Assembly: GCA_013821425.1 (NCBI GenBank)
Contig: JACDGV010000013.1
Span: 1 to 64,000 of the forward strand
Source: Nitrosospira sp.
Lineage (GTDB): Bacteria; Pseudomonadota; Gammaproteobacteria; Burkholderiales; Nitrosomonadaceae
Direction of reading: 5' to 3'
DNA: 64,000 nucleotides
The position numbers and the translations under genes are program-made. The notes beneath the pieces are model-generated. The model was not told the origin of the DNA and did not search any database. It was given only the letters and a program-made list of their open reading frames with translations. Of this stretch, positions 50,701 through 56,977 are shown piece by piece (within the stretch, counting starts at the first letter, position 1; every line of letters begins with the position of its first letter).

Positions 50701-50762
50701 GAATAGAATCAGCTCTGGATGTTATTTCGCTCATGCCGGAACAGAACGTGGCTGCAGGCTGA
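38760..50762 (+). CDS. NRPS of three modules (C-A-PCP-E-C-A-PCP-C-A-PCP-TE)
   Basis: 4000 residues. Module 1: C 38905-40215, A 40275-41790, PCP 41820-42010, E 42075-43350 (His-His-Leu-Val-Ile-Asp-Gly; Glu-Gly-His-Gly-Arg; Asn-Tyr-Leu-Gly-Gln-Phe-Asp). Module 2: DCL-type C 43440-44740, A 44810-46330, PCP 46350-46540. Module 3: C 46660-47980, A 48080-49590, PCP 49640-49830. The TE is 49900-50740 with Gly-Trp-Ser-Leu-Gly-Gly. Pocket residues are D-G-E-C-T-G-G-I-T (hydroxyornithine-like), D-V-W-H-I-S-L-I-D (serine) and D-G-E-A-V-G-G-V-T (hydroxyornithine-like). The PCP before the third C is of the epimerase-associated type, yet no E lies between them. The TE would release or cyclise the product. 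Confidence 0.95.
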   Translation: MDLNKQDIAERFSALPAEKQKEFLGGMKKRGLDFSLLPIVRQKTGKRSVLSYAQQRHWFLWQLEPLSTAYHLSGGLRLVGKLDMEALGWSFQSLVERHESLRTVFRADADGLPEQIIEAEPKLDIPIIDLSGLAAGQRTARAHEEASRISVTPFDLTQGPLLRIVLVRISMEEHLLVVVMHHIISDAWSNRIVIDEFAAQYRARIQGQELSLPSLPIQYADYAIWQRNWLEAGEKERQLTYWRSQLGEEHPILQLPTDHPRPSTANYRAARHTFALPAALVARLQRQAQSEGATLFMALLAGFQALLQRYTGQHDIRVGVPIANRHRVEIENIVGFFVNTQVLRNRIDGRMPLKVILDQAREAALGAQTHQDLPFEQLVEALQPERNLNQNPLFQVMYNHLREDYRALEQLPGLVVENHELSEQTAQFELTLDTVEQPDGRLEATFTYAGELFEPTTIRRLGGHYLHLLQQLAEYPERSLGDIDILSEGERAQVRAWGVNERRYPNAEPVHCLIERQVEARPEAVALIFGDTKLSYAELNRRANRLAHRLIGLGVEPETRVGIAVERSIDMIVGLLAVLKAGGAYVPLDPEYPRERLKYMAADSAISLLLTQSQIRGRIPNPAACEVLELDRLDLAGEPESNPAVSLHGDNLAYVIYTSGSTGKPKGVGVTHGPLAMHVQAIGDVYGMTAEDRELQFASINFDGAHERWLVPLAFGAALMPRDNDLWPVDRTVAEIARHGITIACFTPGYLHQLAELAGKTGRSLPIRSYTVGGEAMSRASFDFVQEILQPPRIINGYGPTETVITPLISKAYPGTGFESAYMPIGHPVGDRTAYILDPDLNPVPQGVAGELYLGGAGLARGYLNRGELTAERFIADPFDGKGGRLYRTGDLTRWRSDGQIEYLGRLDHQVKIRGFRIELGEIEAQLLVQPEVREAVVIAGEGPGATGGRRLVGYVSLHSGASADTAGLREAIGKALPDYMIPSAIVVLDSLPLNPNGKVDRKALPEPGLPKTDHYEAPQGEAEEALASIWAQVLGIGQVGRNDNFFELGGDSILSLQIVTKARRAGWKITPRQLFERQTIAELAPRAEATVTIQAHTRISTAGVMGEVPLLPIQIEFFEQGVPARHHWNQAVLLKSRQPLHPGCLAQALEALMHHHDALRFRYVEHADGGWQQISVELAAWNLLWERKAASAKQFEALCNEAQRSLNLAEGPLLRGLLIDMADGAQRLLLVIHHLVIDGVSWRILLEDLQAAYNSARNDEAIYLPSKTASYQAWTHRLQSYVRERPGELAYWQSLAGAPVALPKDHPHAPNSVHHQASVTLTLDRTQTQALLKQAPTAYRTQVNDLLLTALGSALCQWSGHEKILVDLEGHGREDLYEDIDLSQTVGWFTTLYPVVLDPSGDLDQKIKRIKEYLRGIPNKGLGYGLFKSHGTPEQREVLASLPKPEVVFNYLGQFDASFDEKALWILTDESVGDSMDRAAPLGHDISINGGVYEGELSLSVSYSDARYQKATVEAFINLYRAELEVLIVHCTNGTAGVTPSDFLLARIRQHELDDFSIPAAQIEDLYPLSPMQAGMLFHSIFDKDDNNVYLNQLRADIERLDGVRFKAAWQAAVDRHNVLRTGFVIQDGKPLQWVAKNVDLPFVEYDWRERANQEGDLETLAQAEHNSGFDLAKPPLMRLALVRLASDRYHLIWTVHHLLLDGWSTSRLVGEVLREYSGCALSVDRKNGRYRDFIEWLQNRDMNASEAYWRKRLATVAESIRLVDALRIPLLPPSTNTSCDEYVSELGQTVTGELVRFAKRERVTLNTLVQAVWAMLLNRYTGKQTVVFGTTVAGRPTDLPGAEQLLGLFINTLPVTASLQPEQEIGPWLRDLQAQNLASREYEHTPLYEIQRWLGQSGKGLFDTILVFENYPMDEALRQALPGGLVFSGVRNREATNYPMTVSVTQSDTLLFNYSYARKHFSRGIVSAMAAQINKLLGSIARGLVRKLGDIDILSEGERAQLKAWGVNEGRHGNTESVHSLIERQVEARPEAVALIFGDIKLSYAELNRQSNRLAHRLIRLGVKPETKVGIAVERSIDMVVGLLAILKAGGVYIPLEPEYPQERLNYMVADSAIGLLLTQSPIKSLIPVPAPCRVLELDVLDLEDEPESNPQVCLHGENLAYVIYTSGSTGKPKGVGNRHRSLYNRLAWMQEAHGLSQNDTVLQKTPFSFDVSVWEFFLPLMYGARLAIVAPGDHRDPGRLISLILQQHVTTLHFVPSMLQAFIAHEGIEACATLRRIICSGEVLPAEVQKKVFKKLPGARLYNLYGPTEAAIDVTQWQCVDNDDHNNVPIGQPISGIQTYILDPQLNLVPAGVAGELYLGGIGLARCYLNRRGLTAERFIADPFDEGGGRLYRTGDLARWRADGQIEYLGRLDYQVKIRGFRIELGEIETQLLAQPEVREAVVVAREAPSEPNAAGGARLIAYISPHAGATVDVALLREALAKILPDYMIPSAIVVLESLPLNPNGKVDRQALPEPEFGNTDSYEAPQGEVEEVLTGIWAGVLGVEQVGRHDNFFELGGDSILSLQIVNRARRAGWKITPRQLFERQTIALLAEVAETEQETIPGAVKLERGYLRDHLNSEAIAKLPFTDNEIEDVYPLSPTQEGMLFHTLETAADGTGLYVNQLSVEVDGLDPQRFTRSWQVMVARHPVLRTGFLWEAGLARPLQIVFKKADPPVSHLDWRGLDRLELRIAEYAEEELKREFDFLVPPLARLALIRLAEDRYQLIWTRHHILLDAWGDSVLISEWLRSYDGQGLSTAGPDYGHYVRWLAKQDVQMTRAFWQAELAGVEGPTLLSQATSRAGKRNEQDMRSGFTQIYTRLSLEETSQLKAFAQGQQVTLNTVVQAAWALLLQRYTGKDTVVFGATVAGRPPSLSKADEILGMFINTIPVPVERRSDLTTGEYLGLLQKTNARLREHEHASLADIQRWAGSPGRPLFDSIVVFENYPIDEAMRGNELYGVHFGEIEGKGLTGYAMDLAVVVGDTLEIEYCYGRNDFSDEFVLDLRRHMEFLMRKIMSHPQRPVGELGWMERRELDNLFSLGRNAQGADPRTLAAAAAHLPAHARHPVHRMIEHNAALQPDAIALLMAEQELSYSRLNIRANRLAHRLISMGASPEVRVGVAMERSLDVIVALLAVLKAGSAYVPLDPEYPVDRLAFMMEDSALSLVITQSKLLPKLASAAGVRTLVLDSVDLSSEADSNPDVSINQHNLAYVIYTSGSTGLPKGVAVTHGPLAMHCGATAEIYGMGPHSCELLFMSFSFDGAHERWLTALTVGAGLAVRDQELWTAEQTYDALHSYGVTNAAFPPAYLGQVAEWAAPRSDPPPVELYVFGGEAMPKASYDLIRQTLRPRILINGYGPTETVVTPLIWKTEASNSFDCAYAPIGRPVGERTAYVLDVDMQPVPIGMVGELYIGGYGLARGYLGRAGLTAERFVADPFDDNGGRLYRTGDIVRWLNDGNIEYIGRGDHQVKIRGFRIELGEIEARIREASGIADVAVVVREGAAGPQLAAYVVPLVASANTQSNDLPARLKQELGKYLPEYMLPAHFVKLDVLPRLPSGKLDHQALPEPGAIAVDTYRAPSTDQARALAKIWQEVLGVERVGETDNFFALGGDSLSSLKVMARMRSLPYAELGFKLRDLMQRPTIGGLLGLDIQPTGGMHALLALNQPTEKEKTGPLFCIHAGFGTVFDYQPLARLLQGKRTVYGLPCRMLADPGHRDTSLDQMAADYCRILRGIQPEGPYHLLGWSLGGTLAAMIASLLEADAQTVAFLGLIDLFVPGAEPAQSNDWRGDFSDFVSVVIPSLKADEIMDKVVGESSFDNNQPAELEQVSEREIAGLLESLISAEQMRTRERDGIQTGGYADMGAEELVRIFAVARHLKALSLQMPGLNSLKVQPACWWATGDSLSSRLALALQINQERLCSADIDADHFGIIRADSLLSGIESALDVISLMPEQNVAAG
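38907..40735 (+). repeat. Direct repeat copy 2 (1829 bp, C plus N-terminal A subdomain)
   Basis: Second copy of 35532-37360. It encodes the C domain and first A subdomain of module 1 of the three-module NRPS. Such identity between two functional modules implies very recent duplication or gene conversion, since other modules in the same genes differ at many codons. Confidence 0.92.
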
Positions 50763-50863
50763 AATGAATTATGGTGGTTGAGGCGTATGGGTGATTTTAA
50801 GGCAGTTAAGGAACTCGCCCTTGCGGCTATTTAGGGCATCTATCTAAGAAGAGAGCGGAGCGC

Positions 50864-51889
50864 TTATTCGAGCAACTGCGGGAGCGTTCGGAGTATTATT
50901 GGCTGCTCACTCGCATTGAACTTACTGAAAGCGCTCTCAAGTGCTCGTGCGATATCTTCGCGCACTTGGGTGGCCTCGCTTACGATATTCCCGAGACGGG
51001 CGAAATCGTGAGTCATCCCTCCATACACTCTGAGATGAGTAGGAACTTCGGCAGCTTTAAGCTTTTCGGCATAAGAAATGCCTTCATCCACCAGGGGGTC
51101 ATATTCAGCCAGAGCAATAAATGCCGGGGCGAGGCCGCTTAAATCCAACGCTTCAAGCGGAGCAAAACGCCAATCCATCCGGTCTGCATCATTGCGCAGA
51201 TAATTCTTAAACATCCATTGAAGCGTCGGAGCTTCGAGCAGGTAGCCCTGAGCCAGACGACTATGGGATTCCGTATCCTGCCAGGCACTTGTGCAGGGAT
51301 AAAGGAGTACCTGAAGCACCGGTTGCTGCCAGCCCGCCTCGCGCGCCGCGATTGTCAGGCCGGTGGCCAGCGTTCCCCCTGCGCTATCACCTCCCACTGC
51401 TATATGTTGGGTATCTAGACTGTAGGCGGGCGCGTTTGACAAGAGCCACAGATAAGCATCCTGCGCGTCGTGAACGGCAGTAGGGAATTGGTGCTCCGGC
51501 GCCAGTCGATAGGCGACACTCACCACGCAGCATGGCGTCAGCGCGGTCAATGCTCGACAGAGCGAGTCGTGAGAATCAAGGCTGCCGACGCAATATCCAC
51601 CCCCATGGAAGTATAGCAACGCTGGTGAAGACACACCCCCATACGGTTGGCTCGCAACCGTATGGGGGGTATAAAGCCGTGCGCGCATCTGGCTACCGTC
51701 GCGGCAGGGAATATTGACGGATGTGACGCTTGCAACTTCCATACCGGGACAATCGATTGCCAGCGTGGAAGCGTCGTATTGTTCGCGCGCCCGGGAAGGC
51801 GGCAACTCGTGCAAGGGTTGGGCACCAGTGCTGATGCCTACTTCCACGAGTTCGAGAAATGCTGCGAGATCAGGGTCAAGTCCCACCAA
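50864..51889 (-). CDS. Alpha/beta hydrolase, hormone-sensitive-lipase-like esterase
   Basis: A 341-residue esterase of the HSL family. It has the oxyanion motif His-Gly-Gly-Gly-Tyr, nucleophile in Gly-Asp-Ser-Ala-Gly-Gly, Asp in Tyr-Asp-Pro-Leu-Val-Asp-Glu and His in Met-Thr-His-Asp-Phe. It is the last gene of a minus-strand row (acetyltransferase, hydroxylase, TonB receptor, esterase). In siderophore loci, hydrolases may trim the acyl chain or open the ligand to release iron; which applies here is unknown. A strong 14-bp hairpin lies inside the gene at 51636-51668. Confidence 0.88.
   Translation of the reverse strand: MVGLDPDLAAFLELVEVGISTGAQPLHELPPSRAREQYDASTLAIDCPGMEVASVTSVNIPCRDGSQMRARLYTPHTVASQPYGGVSSPALLYFHGGGYCVGSLDSHDSLCRALTALTPCCVVSVAYRLAPEHQFPTAVHDAQDAYLWLLSNAPAYSLDTQHIAVGGDSAGGTLATGLTIAAREAGWQQPVLQVLLYPCTSAWQDTESHSRLAQGYLLEAPTLQWMFKNYLRNDADRMDWRFAPLEALDLSGLAPAFIALAEYDPLVDEGISYAEKLKAAEVPTHLRVYGGMTHDFARLGNIVSEATQVREDIARALESAFSKFNASEQPIILRTLPQLLE
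51636..51668. repeat. Perfect 14-bp hairpin within the esterase gene
   Basis: CCCCCATACGGTTG (51636-51649) and CAACCGTATGGGGG (51655-51668) pair perfectly around a 5-base loop. On the coding strand it encodes a short insert (Pro-His-Thr-Val-Ala-Ser-Gln-Pro-Tyr-Gly-Gly) between the N-terminal strand and the His-Gly-Gly-Gly motif, in a loop that is variable in this family. Confidence 0.9.
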
Positions 51890-51936
51890 GAGTTCTCCCA
51901 GCTATAGTGCAGTAAGGTTTTTTACTGGCATATTAA

Positions 51937-54234
51937 TTAAAACCTCAGTTTTAATGTCCCTACAACAGTACGTCGCGACCCCAGGAAGAAGCTTCCGCCG
52001 GAGCCTGGGACGACGGAATTTGCAGTGAAGTATTTTTCATCAAATATATTGTTGGCATTTATGAGAAATTGCCAGGGGCCGTGATCATATCGAAGGACCG
52101 CATCGAACAGGGTGAACGACGGGGTGACGCTTGTGTTTGCCTGATCATTAAATACCCTGCCTACATAACGAACGCCGCCCCCGATGAAGAATCCCCTCAA
52201 CCAATCGACATTCAATGTGCCGAGGTTATAATCGAGCCAGCCCGAGGTTGTCAGGTTGGGAACGCGGATCGGCATTTTACCTTCAAAACCATCGGGACTT
52301 TCGATTACCTTGACGTCGATATAGCTGAAAGCGCCAATCAAATTCAATCCTCGAAAAACCTCTGTCCTTGCTTCTAATTCCGCGCCCCGGGAGCGAACCT
52401 CGCCCGTTTCTGTGAGAAGGCCACCTATGCGCAGATCAGGGGTCAAAACGTTGGTTTTCGTCAACTCGAACAATGCCGCGCTAATCAAGTTCCTGGTACC
52501 TGGAGGCTGATACTTGATCCCCACTTCATATTGAGATGCTCGCGTAGGTTCGAAGGGCCTGCCGTCGAAAAAATCGATTCCGGATTGAGGCAGAAATGAT
52601 TGCGAATAACTCACATAGGGTGCGACCCCGTTGGAGAAAAGGTAGTTCAGGCCTGCCCTGCCTGTGTACGCCGAGTTCCTGTTCGCGAAATGCGGTGGCG
52701 AGAAAGCATTAATGTCATTAACATTTGACACCCTGTCGTGGCGGCCGCTCAGAGTCAAGAACCACTGGTTGAGCTTGATTTGGTCCTGTACGTAAAAGCC
52801 AACCTGGTCTATCTTTTGGACGCCATCAATGGCCAGGAAATCCGGTGTGGGCATCGGTTGGTTATATATGGGATTGAAAATATCAATGGAGGGCGTTGGA
52901 GCGGTGGATGCAAAATATTTGAGGGTGGACTCAACGCGGTTCCAGTCGATTCCGGCCAGGACGGTGTGACGCAGAGGGCCTGTGCGAGACCGCGCTTCCA
53001 CGTGTGTATCTAGCACCGTTTGATCCACTCGTTCCCGGGTACCGAACGCATCGCGACGCAGGGTTCGCCCATCCGCAGCAAATCGGGTTTCTGTAACAGA
53101 ATCAAAACCAGGATTGATGTCCCTGTACCTGCCGTCAAGGCGCATGAAACGGAAGTTTTGCCGCGCCGTGAAGGTTTCATTGAAATGATGCTCAAGTTGG
53201 TAGCTGAAGGAGGCCTGGTCGGTCGAATACCGCGTAAAGTTAGGTTCGCCCAGAAGCGCGTTGGTAGGGCTGCCATCTGGTGCAGCAAGGTAGAAGGCAG
53301 CCGCTTCGCTGCGGTTGTTCAGGATATCGCCGAAAAGAGTAATGGATGTCCTCTCGGTAGGGCGCCAGGTCAGCGATGGCGCTATGTAAAAACGCCTGAT
53401 CTGGGCGCGGTCTCCGCCTGTATTGGGAAAGCGGACCTGGGTGTCCGTATCGAGCGCGGTAGTGACAAGCCGGAACATCAGTGTTCCATCTTCATTGGCC
53501 AGGCCAAAATCGCCAGCAATCCGCTTGCGGTCGAAATTGCCGTACTGGATTTCGACTTCACGGATAGGGGCTGCGGTGGGAAGCTTCGTAATACGATTTA
53601 TGATGCCTCCGGCATCACCCCGCCCAAACATCACTGAGGTGGGACCGCGCAATACATCTACCCGCTCGAGCGCATAGGGATCGGTGATGAAGTCGGCGAA
53701 ATAGAGCCCTCTTCCCTGCTGGCTTAAATTATCCCGGAAGTTGGCAGTGCTCAGGGAGTTGAAGCCCCTCATGCTTACATACTCGAAACCCCGTCCCTCA
53801 AACCCGAACTGGTCCGCAACCACCCCCGGTATATAACGTAGTGCTTCGGTGAAATTGAGGTGCACGCCGCGCATAGTCATCTCTTCGCGGGTGATGACGG
53901 AAATCGACTGCGGTATTTCGGTAATCGGGGTCTTCGTCTTTGTCGCTGTCATGGTAGCTTTCGCACCATACCCGATTTCGTCAGGTCCTCTATCCTTGAT
54001 AACCACGGTCGGCAAGACGGTTACTCCTGTCCTCGGGGTTTCAGGAGCGTTCTGTTGCGTCTCTTCCGCAACCGGGGGGGGATTTTTTTCCGGTTTATCG
54101 GGTTTCGAAGCAGTCTGTGCATGGGCATAACCGGCAATGGATAAGCCGAGTAATGCGCATTGTAGAGCGCTGGAGAGTCTGGTAAGGGCTGGTCGGGGAG
54201 CAGGGCATTTATTTTTTTTTATGTAAGCCTTCAT
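51937..54234 (-). CDS. TonB-dependent ferric siderophore receptor
   Basis: A 765-residue outer-membrane receptor. A signal peptide ends at Ala-His-Ala-Gln (about residue 40), followed by a Pro/Glu-rich linker of about 55 residues. The plug domain then begins with Pro-Gln-Ser-Ile-Ser-Val-Ile-Thr, and the 22-strand barrel ends in Phe. The pattern is that of FhuA/FpvA-like hydroxamate receptors. There is no N-terminal signalling (STN) domain before the plug, so it should not drive cell-surface signalling to the sigma factor. It lies 66 bases downstream of the ornithine hydroxylase gene. Confidence 0.93.
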   Translation of the reverse strand: MKAYIKKNKCPAPRPALTRLSSALQCALLGLSIAGYAHAQTASKPDKPEKNPPPVAEETQQNAPETPRTGVTVLPTVVIKDRGPDEIGYGAKATMTATKTKTPITEIPQSISVITREEMTMRGVHLNFTEALRYIPGVVADQFGFEGRGFEYVSMRGFNSLSTANFRDNLSQQGRGLYFADFITDPYALERVDVLRGPTSVMFGRGDAGGIINRITKLPTAAPIREVEIQYGNFDRKRIAGDFGLANEDGTLMFRLVTTALDTDTQVRFPNTGGDRAQIRRFYIAPSLTWRPTERTSITLFGDILNNRSEAAAFYLAAPDGSPTNALLGEPNFTRYSTDQASFSYQLEHHFNETFTARQNFRFMRLDGRYRDINPGFDSVTETRFAADGRTLRRDAFGTRERVDQTVLDTHVEARSRTGPLRHTVLAGIDWNRVESTLKYFASTAPTPSIDIFNPIYNQPMPTPDFLAIDGVQKIDQVGFYVQDQIKLNQWFLTLSGRHDRVSNVNDINAFSPPHFANRNSAYTGRAGLNYLFSNGVAPYVSYSQSFLPQSGIDFFDGRPFEPTRASQYEVGIKYQPPGTRNLISAALFELTKTNVLTPDLRIGGLLTETGEVRSRGAELEARTEVFRGLNLIGAFSYIDVKVIESPDGFEGKMPIRVPNLTTSGWLDYNLGTLNVDWLRGFFIGGGVRYVGRVFNDQANTSVTPSFTLFDAVLRYDHGPWQFLINANNIFDEKYFTANSVVPGSGGSFFLGSRRTVVGTLKLRF

Positions 54235-54300
54235 GGCGGGGTCGCTGTGGTTAAAAAATCTGAGGGAAAGGATGGTCGTGTTATTAGCGTTAAAATGGAT

Positions 54301-55605
54301 TCACCGGCTTGCGACTGCCCGGATCGGGCTATCCGTTTGCGTGACCGCGGGTTCATGCACGGCGCTAAGCAGCGCGTGCCCTATCTCATCGGTGCGAACC
54401 GCCGTGACCGAAAGCAGGGTGTCGCTCAGGCCGTGACTGGATTCACACGCCCCCTGGAGGAAAATGGCAGGCCGAAAGTCTGGCGTGCTTTGCAGCCGAT
54501 ATTGGCGGTCGACAGTGAAGCTGTCTAGATAAGGCGAAAGTGGTGCTAGCAGGGACCTATGATGGTCCCGGCTGTAGCCAGTGGCGAGTACAACGGCATC
54601 ATAGGTCTCGACGTGCTCGCAACCGGCATTTAGATTCCGCAGGGTCAACTGAATGCCCTCGGATAAGGCAAGGGCGCCGGCGACCTCATGTCGGCGCAAA
54701 AAACGATGGCGCGTATTGCCGGTGACTCTCTGCTGATAGAACACGTCAAAAATTCGCTCGATCAGAACGAGATCAGGCGCGGCGTAATTGGTGTGCCAGT
54801 ACTCGTTCATCAGTGAGCCGCGCTCCTGATTGGAGCGGCTGAAAACAAAGTCAGTGAAATCCGTGTTAAAAATTTCGTTGACGAATGGACTGTCATCGGA
54901 AGGCTTGATCGCGCGGGCGCGCATTATGAGATCGACGTGCGGTGCGCCCGGGCGGTCGTGCAAATCCATGAAAATTTCGGCACCACTTTGACCGGCGCCG
55001 ACAATGGCTATCTTTTTGGCATCCCCGTGGCGGGCGATTTCCCGAAGATAGCTGTTAGAGTGAAATATTCGAGAATCGCTTTTCAGTGACCGAAAACACT
55101 CAGGAATATTGGGCGTGCCTCCGACGCTGACAATGAGATTGCGTGTGAGTCGTTCATGAACGATATTGTGGGAGTCGCGTGAGCGGATGCGCAGCAGGCT
55201 AACCTCGTCTTTACGTCTCTCCGGCAGCACTTCAAATACCTCCTCCCCATAAACGCACCGATGGTTGAAGTGCGCCGCTGCCCAGGCCAGGTAGTCGTTG
55301 AATTCGTGGCGGCTTGGAAAAAACGTTTTTAGATTGATAAAATCCTGTAGCCGCTGTTTCTGATGGAGGTAGTTGATAAACGTGAAATGGCTGGATGGAT
55401 TTCGCATGGTGGCCAGATCCTTCAGGAACGAGATCTGCATATGCGTGTTGTCCAGCATCATATTGGCATGCCACGCGAAACTCGGCTGTTTCTCGATAAA
55501 GAACGAATCGATGTCGTACCCCTCCTGTTTCTTTTCCTCCAGAGTAATGGCGAGCGCTATATTGGAGGGGCCGAAGCCGATACCGATGACGTCATGAATT
55601 TGCAT
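54301..55605 (-). CDS. L-ornithine N5-monooxygenase (PvdA/SidA family)
   Basis: A 434-residue flavin monooxygenase. It has an N-terminal FAD motif (Gly-Ile-Gly-Phe-Gly-Pro-Ser-Asn), an NADPH motif (Val-Gly-Ala-Gly-Gln-Ser-Gly-Ala-Glu) and the family Ala-Thr-Gly-Tyr segment near the end. The ATG at 55605 (with GAGGATAT upstream) is used; the longer frame overlaps the upstream gene and adds 25 unrelated residues. It would make N5-hydroxyornithine for the two hydroxyornithine-like modules. A lysine N6-hydroxylase is a less likely reading. The gene begins 10 bases after the acetyltransferase stop. Confidence 0.92.
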   Translation of the reverse strand: MQIHDVIGIGFGPSNIALAITLEEKKQEGYDIDSFFIEKQPSFAWHANMMLDNTHMQISFLKDLATMRNPSSHFTFINYLHQKQRLQDFINLKTFFPSRHEFNDYLAWAAAHFNHRCVYGEEVFEVLPERRKDEVSLLRIRSRDSHNIVHERLTRNLIVSVGGTPNIPECFRSLKSDSRIFHSNSYLREIARHGDAKKIAIVGAGQSGAEIFMDLHDRPGAPHVDLIMRARAIKPSDDSPFVNEIFNTDFTDFVFSRSNQERGSLMNEYWHTNYAAPDLVLIERIFDVFYQQRVTGNTRHRFLRRHEVAGALALSEGIQLTLRNLNAGCEHVETYDAVVLATGYSRDHHRSLLAPLSPYLDSFTVDRQYRLQSTPDFRPAIFLQGACESSHGLSDTLLSVTAVRTDEIGHALLSAVHEPAVTQTDSPIRAVASR

Positions 55606-55615
55606 GGAGATATCC

Positions 55616-56716
55616 TCAGGACAGAGATGCGGAAAGTGATGTGGTTGTCCCATCGCGGGGAATCCACAGCCGCTCGGCAAAGAAACGTTCCCGCTGCAGC
55701 ATGCTGAGTATGGCGCGCTTGTGCGGGAAATCGAATTCCTTAAGGTTGAGGTAGCCGCACTTGCCGAGATTGCGAATCATCTTGAGATTATCTGAACGAG
55801 GTTCGATGACAATCCGCTGCGTTCTGCAATCGTCGAGAAACAGATAATGCGAGATCGACGGAAGCCATGCAGTTACGAAGGGCTTGCCGCGGAAGCGGGG
55901 TTCCCCGATCAGCACATGCCATCCCCGGTCGAAATCATCCGCTTGGTAAAAGGGGGCGATGTGGTCTTCTTTCGCCCAGTAAATCTCGAAATAGCCAAAA
56001 TCCTCATCACCAAGACTCGCGATGAGCCCGATAGAATGCGGATCAGCTGCGAGTTTCTGCAGATAGGCGTGATGTTTTATTAAATCGCCTTCTTCCCCCC
56101 ACGCTGCCGCAACTATGGGGTCGTTCATCCAGCGGTTGAAGCATTCAAGGTCACGTTGAATATCCACTGCCCGGAACGACAGTGTGCGTTCCAGCCACGG
56201 AATGTACCGTTCATACACCATGCCCTCTGGCTTTGGAGGACGCAGAGGATGCCGGAGACCATGGTCGAGTATGTAAGTCAGGGGAAACCCGCATGGCGGG
56301 TACGGAAGCAGCCATATCCTCGCCTGCTGCCAGAAAAGCTCGATTTCGACGGTCAACCGCCCACTTTTGCTTAACAGGAGAACCCCGGAGCAAAGCAGTT
56401 CGTCGAGTTCGACGAGTTCGACAAAAGGGGCCTGAACTTCAAGTTTGTCGCAATCAGGATAATTAGTAAAAGCAGCCTCGATTGCCGCGAGGAGTTCGGC
56501 GGTTTGCGATTTCCCAGAACAAGATGCCATCCATTCCAGTTGCAATTGATCCGCCTTCTGGACAAGCCGCCACCTCGATATTTCGATCCCGCCGCGAGAT
56601 TTCAGCAGCAATGCATTGCTATCGGCTATCACCATGTACTCGGTGCGGTCGGGGCGGCAAATAAACGGCTTGGCAGGAGCCGACAGGCACTGGTCTTGCT
56701 TGTGTAACTGTCCCAT
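55616..56716 (-). CDS. Siderophore N-acetyltransferase (IucB/RhbD/AlcB-like GNAT)
   Basis: A 366-residue protein with a poorly conserved N-terminal half and a C-terminal GNAT domain of the siderophore type. Features include Phe-Asn-Arg-Trp-Met-Asn, Trp-His-Val-Leu-Ile-Gly-Glu-Pro-Arg-Phe-Arg-Gly and Arg-Ile-Val-Ile-Glu-Pro-Arg-Ser-Asp-Asn. Such enzymes acylate the hydroxylamine of hydroxyornithine or hydroxylysine to give a hydroxamate. No formyltransferase is seen, so acetyl (or a similar acyl) hydroxamates are expected rather than formyl. It is the first gene of the minus-strand row and faces the ABC transporter gene across a region with a Fur-like box. Confidence 0.9.
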   Translation of the reverse strand: MGQLHKQDQCLSAPAKPFICRPDRTEYMVIADSNALLLKSRGGIEISRWRLVQKADQLQLEWMASCSGKSQTAELLAAIEAAFTNYPDCDKLEVQAPFVELVELDELLCSGVLLLSKSGRLTVEIELFWQQARIWLLPYPPCGFPLTYILDHGLRHPLRPPKPEGMVYERYIPWLERTLSFRAVDIQRDLECFNRWMNDPIVAAAWGEEGDLIKHHAYLQKLAADPHSIGLIASLGDEDFGYFEIYWAKEDHIAPFYQADDFDRGWHVLIGEPRFRGKPFVTAWLPSISHYLFLDDCRTQRIVIEPRSDNLKMIRNLGKCGYLNLKEFDFPHKRAILSMLQRERFFAERLWIPRDGTTTSLSASLS

Positions 56717-56773
56717 CTACAGACTCCTGAATAATTTCGGTTGAGGCAAGAACCCTCATTCCCTTGTGAAGAC

Positions 56774-56793
56774 GAATGAGAAACATTATTTTC
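56774..56793. promoter_or_regulatory. Fur-like box in the divergent acetyltransferase/ABC transporter region
   Basis: GAATGAGAAACATTATTTTC matches the core of the Fur consensus (AATGAtAAtCATTAT) with a few differences and is roughly palindromic. It lies 58 bases before the acetyltransferase start and about 185 bases before the ABC transporter start. It could control both directions, as expected for iron-repressed siderophore genes. Confidence 0.6.
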
Positions 56794-56977
56794 TAGCGAA
56801 TCATCTTATGGAACGCGAGAGGGAGGCGGGACTATTGGAAGGAGGACGGTTGCAGGATGTCTAGTAGCCAGTCAGCGGTTGCGCGGATCATCGACATGGA
56901 CAGGCATGGGGGAGCAAGTCAGGTAAATATTTGCAGCGTTCGTTCGTCTCCTTTCATGTCATCTTCAGCTAGGGGTA

